From positions 1 through 7,705 of the forward strand of contig DAIDAS010000170.1 in assembly GCA_027310505.1 (NCBI GenBank): DNA of 7,705 nucleotides, in the 5' to 3' direction. Position numbers and translations under genes: made by a program. The DNA comes from a bacterium (lineage in GTDB: Bacteria > Pseudomonadota > Gammaproteobacteria > Burkholderiales > Methylophilaceae). A model generated the notes under the pieces. The model worked only from the letters and a program-made list of their open reading frames with translations, ran no database searches and was not told where the DNA came from. Numbering within the stretch: position 1 is the stretch's first letter; each line of letters begins with the position of its first letter. Positions 5,307 through 7,705 of this stretch are shown one piece after another.

Positions 5307-5323
5307 TTTCCATTTTCTGGAAA
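5307..5323. repeat. Second small palindrome in the Rrf2-family upstream region
   Basis: TTTCCA (5307-5312), spacer TTTTC, TGGAAA (5318-5323). Together with the palindrome at 5263-5279 it brackets the A+T-rich stretch 5280-5306, where the promoter most likely sits. On the minus strand CATAAT (about 5297-5302) is a possible -10 element. The role as a binding site is inference. Confidence 0.3.
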
Positions 5324-5381
5324 CGTTCGATGATACGAGCGGGAACTCAAGCGACCTCGCAAAAAGTCATGCGAGCTTGAT

Positions 5382-5468
5382 TGGTGCCGGGAGGGGGACT
5401 CGAACCCCCACACTGTTACCAGCGGCGGATTTTGAATCCGCTGCGTCTACCGATTCCGCCATCCCGGC
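5382..5468 (-). tRNA. tRNA-Leu (anticodon CAA)
   Basis: The minus-strand gene is complete and 87 nt long with encoded CCA. Acceptor GCCGGGA (from 5468) pairs with TCCCGGC, discriminator A, then CCA at 5382-5384. The D-arm contains GG, the anticodon stem is GCGGA/TCCGC with loop TTCAAAA, and the anticodon CAA is at 5432-5434, reading UUG. A long variable arm marks the class II structure of leucine tRNAs, and the T-arm is GGGGG-TTCGAGT-CCCCC. A hairpin CTCGC/GCGAG (5356-5375) lies just downstream but lacks a clear U-tract. Confidence 0.97.
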
Positions 5469-5547
5469 TTGGGAGTCGGCATTATAGCGAATATGCGCCC
5501 ATTTCAGTAGTGTTGCAGCACATTAAACAGGTCATACAAGGAGTTTC

Positions 5548-6576
5548 ATGCGTACCAGCGATTTCGATTTCGATCTTCCAGACGCGTTGATCGCACAATT
5601 TCCGGCGGCGGAACGCACAGCCAGCCGGCTGCTTCGCCTGGATGGCAACACCGGCGAATTGCGTGACAGCGTTTTTGCCGACCTGCCGCAATTTCTGCAG
5701 CCCGGCGATTTGCTGATATTCAACGACACCCGTGTCATCAAGGCGCGGCTGCAAGGCCAAAAAGAAAGCGGCGGCAAGGTCGAAGTACTGGTAGAGCGAG
5801 TACTCGATGCGCACCGTGCACTGGCGCACGTCCGCGCGTCGAAGTCGCCCAAGCCAGGCACGCGGCTATGGCTGGCCGAGGCCGTTGAAGCCGAAGTGCT
5901 GGGCCGCCATGATGATTTGTTCGAACTGCGCTTCTTGGGGGACATCCCGCTATTTGACCTGCTGGAACGTCACGGCAGTCTGCCGCTACCGCCTTACATC
6001 ACCCACACACCGGGCAATGTGGATGACGAACGCTACCAGACCGTGTACGCACGACAGCCGGGGGCGGTGGCGGCGCCTACCGCCGGCCTGCATTTCGACC
6101 AGGCGCTCCTGCAGCGATTACAGGAGATGGGCGTACAAACCGCCTTCGTCACGCTGCACGTGGGGGCAGGGACTTTTCAGCCAGTTCGGGTGGAAGACCC
6201 TGCCGAGCACATCATGCATAGCGAATGGTTCGACATGCCGCAGGCGACAGTGGACCGGATTCACGCCACCCGACAACACGGCGGCAAGGTGACGGCGGTC
6301 GGCACGACCGCGCTACGCGCGCTGGAAAGCGCGGCGCGTAGCGGCGACATCGCGGCAGGCAGTGGCGACACCGATATTTTCATCACGCCGGGTTATCGAT
6401 TCAGGGTGGTGGAGCGCCTGCTGACCAACTTTCACCTGCCGCGCACCACGCTCATCATGCTGGTTTCGGCTTTCGCCGGGGCGGACAATATCCGCCACGC
6501 CTACCAGCACGCCATTGCGCAGCGCTACCGCTTTTTCAGCTATGGCGATGCCATGCTGATCGAGCGGCGCGATTAG
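5548..6576 (+). CDS. queA: S-adenosylmethionine:tRNA ribosyltransferase-isomerase QueA
   Basis: QueA transfers and isomerises the ribosyl group of S-adenosylmethionine onto preQ1 at position 34 of GUN-anticodon tRNAs, giving epoxyqueuosine, in the cytosol. The 342-residue length is normal for the family. Recognisable blocks are the N-terminal [14 protein letters not shown] (6-19), [18 protein letters not shown] (53-70), LPLPPYI (145-151), the signature [21 protein letters not shown] (163-183), [14 protein letters not shown] (201-214), EHIMHSEWF (220-228), [14 protein letters not shown] (248-261) and the C-terminal [19 protein letters not shown] (293-311). AAGGAG four bases before ATG supports the start. 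It is not followed by tgt, its frequent partner; instead its TAG overlaps by 4 bp the stop of the convergent glycosyltransferase gene. No terminator separates the two. Confidence 0.97.
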   Translation: MRTSDFDFDLPDALIAQFPAAERTASRLLRLDGNTGELRDSVFADLPQFLQPGDLLIFNDTRVIKARLQGQKESGGKVEVLVERVLDAHRALAHVRASKSPKPGTRLWLAEAVEAEVLGRHDDLFELRFLGDIPLFDLLERHGSLPLPPYITHTPGNVDDERYQTVYARQPGAVAAPTAGLHFDQALLQRLQEMGVQTAFVTLHVGAGTFQPVRVEDPAEHIMHSEWFDMPQATVDRIHATRQHGGKVTAVGTTALRALESAARSGDIAAGSGDTDIFITPGYRFRVVERLLTNFHLPRTTLIMLVSAFAGADNIRHAYQHAIAQRYRFFSYGDAMLIERRD

Positions 6577-7646
6577 CCGCGCAGCCGTTCTTCCAGCCAC
6601 GCCACCACCTCGCCGACACCTGTCGGCTCTACCGGCCGGGGCCTGGGCTGGGCGAGCATGTGTTCCAGGGCTTCCGTAAACTCGCCCGCCTCCAGCGCGC
6701 ACCGGCTCACTTCGCGGCACAGCCCGTGCCCCGCCAACCATTGCACCAGAGCCGTGGTTTCTGGCCAGTCTTCGCGATCGACGTAGAGTACGGGGATACC
6801 GCTACAGGCCGCCTCGACAAAACTGCCATAACCGGGCTTGCATATCAGCATATCGCTGCTGGCCAGGATGTCGCCAAACGGCATTTCAAGAGACTCCAGC
6901 ATGACTGCGTCCGGGTGCGTGGCACGCCACCCCGCTGGCACCAGCCAACGCACTCCCGGCAGGCGCGGCCAGTTATCCATGGGCAGATGGCCGGCAATGC
7001 CGCCAAGCGACACCAGCACCAGCCGGTTTCCCAAGGCCCAATTAAAGCGGGCATTGATTTCATCCCGACGATTTCGCCCGACATCGACCACGGGGCCCAC
7101 AAGATAAAGCCGCCGCAACCCGTGCATGGGCATGCCCGGAGTCGGCCGCAGGAATACATCGGCGTTGTTGTATGCTGCCTGAATCTGGCTTGCCACCTGA
7201 GGTGACCGGCAATAATGCGTGTAAATATCCGCCCAGTTGAGCGAGCTCATGGCGGCACAGGGAATGCCGGCGCGATGAGCCCCGGCCAGGGGCAAGTAGC
7301 CCACGTTGGAAAGCACGAAGTCCGGTGCCAGCTCACGCAAAGTGCCAGCTTCATGCATCACTTTTGCATCCCAGTCGCGGTGCATGGCCTGGTACGCTTC
7401 GGCGCTCGCATCGACGTTCACGTCCAGCGGGGAAGACATCAGCATGCCGATATCCTCCCCTTCACACACATACTCGAACGGCACATGGACGCGTGAGCGC
7501 AAATGCTCCAGCGGAGCCATGCTGCGGATGGTGATGCGCACCTTGGGTACCCTGGCATGCAGGGCGTTGAGGACGGGTGCAGTTTGCGCCACATGACCAA
7601 AACCATGCGCCGAAATGCAAACTAAAAGGTGGGGTTGCTTGTCCAT
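6573..7646 (-). CDS. GT-B fold glycosyltransferase (GT1/GT28-like)
   Basis: The 357-residue product has the two Rossmann-like halves of a GT-B enzyme. The N-terminal, acceptor-side half starts [21 protein letters not shown] (6-26), a glycine/histidine loop like those of MurG-type enzymes and of the N-terminal domain of L-arabinokinase-like proteins. The second half begins near [13 protein letters not shown] (208-220) and carries the probable nucleotide-sugar binding block [31 protein letters not shown] (266-296), with Pro-Gly-Tyr-Gly and a Glu that usually contacts the donor ribose. No signal peptide or membrane helix is present, so it is cytosolic or peripheral. No Shine-Dalgarno is evident before ATG 7646. 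The start is set by the 46-bp gap to the divergent gene. Donor and acceptor cannot be told from sequence, and the gene neighbourhood gives no polysaccharide cluster. Confidence 0.82.
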   Translation of the reverse strand: MDKQPHLLVCISAHGFGHVAQTAPVLNALHARVPKVRITIRSMAPLEHLRSRVHVPFEYVCEGEDIGMLMSSPLDVNVDASAEAYQAMHRDWDAKVMHEAGTLRELAPDFVLSNVGYLPLAGAHRAGIPCAAMSSLNWADIYTHYCRSPQVASQIQAAYNNADVFLRPTPGMPMHGLRRLYLVGPVVDVGRNRRDEINARFNWALGNRLVLVSLGGIAGHLPMDNWPRLPGVRWLVPAGWRATHPDAVMLESLEMPFGDILASSDMLICKPGYGSFVEAACSGIPVLYVDREDWPETTALVQWLAGHGLCREVSRCALEAGEFTEALEHMLAQPRPRPVEPTGVGEVVAWLEERLRG

Positions 7647-7692
7647 AGTTTTTACAGGTTAAAATCCATCCATCAGCAACCAGGGAATCAAG

Positions 7693-7705
7693 ATGAAACA
7701 CGTTC
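7693..7705 (+). CDS. Start of a divergent gene, cut by the window edge
   Basis: ATG 7693 opens a frame reading MKHV before the window ends. A weak AGGGAATCAAG precedes it (AGGG at 7682-7685, seven bases before ATG). The gene is divergent from the glycosyltransferase with 46 bp between the starts, so both promoters would have to overlap in that gap. The product cannot be identified from four residues. Confidence 0.4.

Noticed and set aside
5348..5379. Hairpin downstream of tRNA-Leu as a terminator
   Set aside because: The stem is interrupted by a GAC bulge and no U-tract follows on the minus strand; it may only be a processing structure or chance.
6313..6741. Minus-strand frame of 142 codons across the queA / glycosyltransferase junction
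   Set aside because: Very Arg/Ala/Gly-rich product overlapping two secure genes; a G+C-driven shadow.

Overview
The window looks like a stretch of a proteobacterial chromosome, most likely betaproteobacterial. The basis is the moderately high G+C of most genes, canonical AGGAGG-type ribosome binding sites, a tRNA gene with encoded CCA, and a QueA / Rrf2 / TAXI repertoire. This placement is by general resemblance; no marker that fixes the taxon was seen.

Left edge (1 to about 830): the 3' end of an IS3-family transposase with its right inverted repeat, then an orphan A+T-rich gene for a 133-residue protein of unknown function, then a gene-poor stretch. That stretch holds a palindromic TGTCC/GGACA cluster and a tRNA-like 3' end (T-arm, acceptor strand, CCA) followed by a good Rho-independent terminator, with no recognisable 5' half of a tRNA. 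My reading, which is inference, is that this is the distal end of an acquired segment that entered at a tRNA 3' end, with host chromosome resuming near 750.

Middle (895-2920, all leftward): a compact three-gene cluster. It encodes a protein-glutamine deamidase-like protein (Cys-His-Asp signature, no signal peptide, a striking Trp/Cys-rich patch), a DUF488 protein and a VOC-fold (glyoxalase-like) protein, each with a strong Shine-Dalgarno sequence and 36-46 bp gaps. Upstream lies another leftward gene (3189-4526) for a membrane-anchored TAXI-type solute-binding protein with an extra C-terminal membrane segment and coiled coil, and no TRAP permease nearby.

Right part: an Rrf2-family regulator with three conserved-looking cysteines (4767-5237, leftward), with a perfect hairpin terminator downstream and palindromes in its upstream region. 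Next come tRNA-Leu(CAA) on the minus strand and queA (5548-6576, plus strand), which makes the queuosine precursor in tRNA. queA overlaps by 4 bp the convergent end of a GT-B glycosyltransferase gene (6573-7646). A divergent gene begins at 7693 and runs off the window.

The features most worth attention are the apparently cytosolic protein deamidase with its W/C patch, the tRNA-like 3' end plus terminator junction, and a second diverged copy of that tRNA-end-like sequence at 4690-4718, also followed by a terminator.
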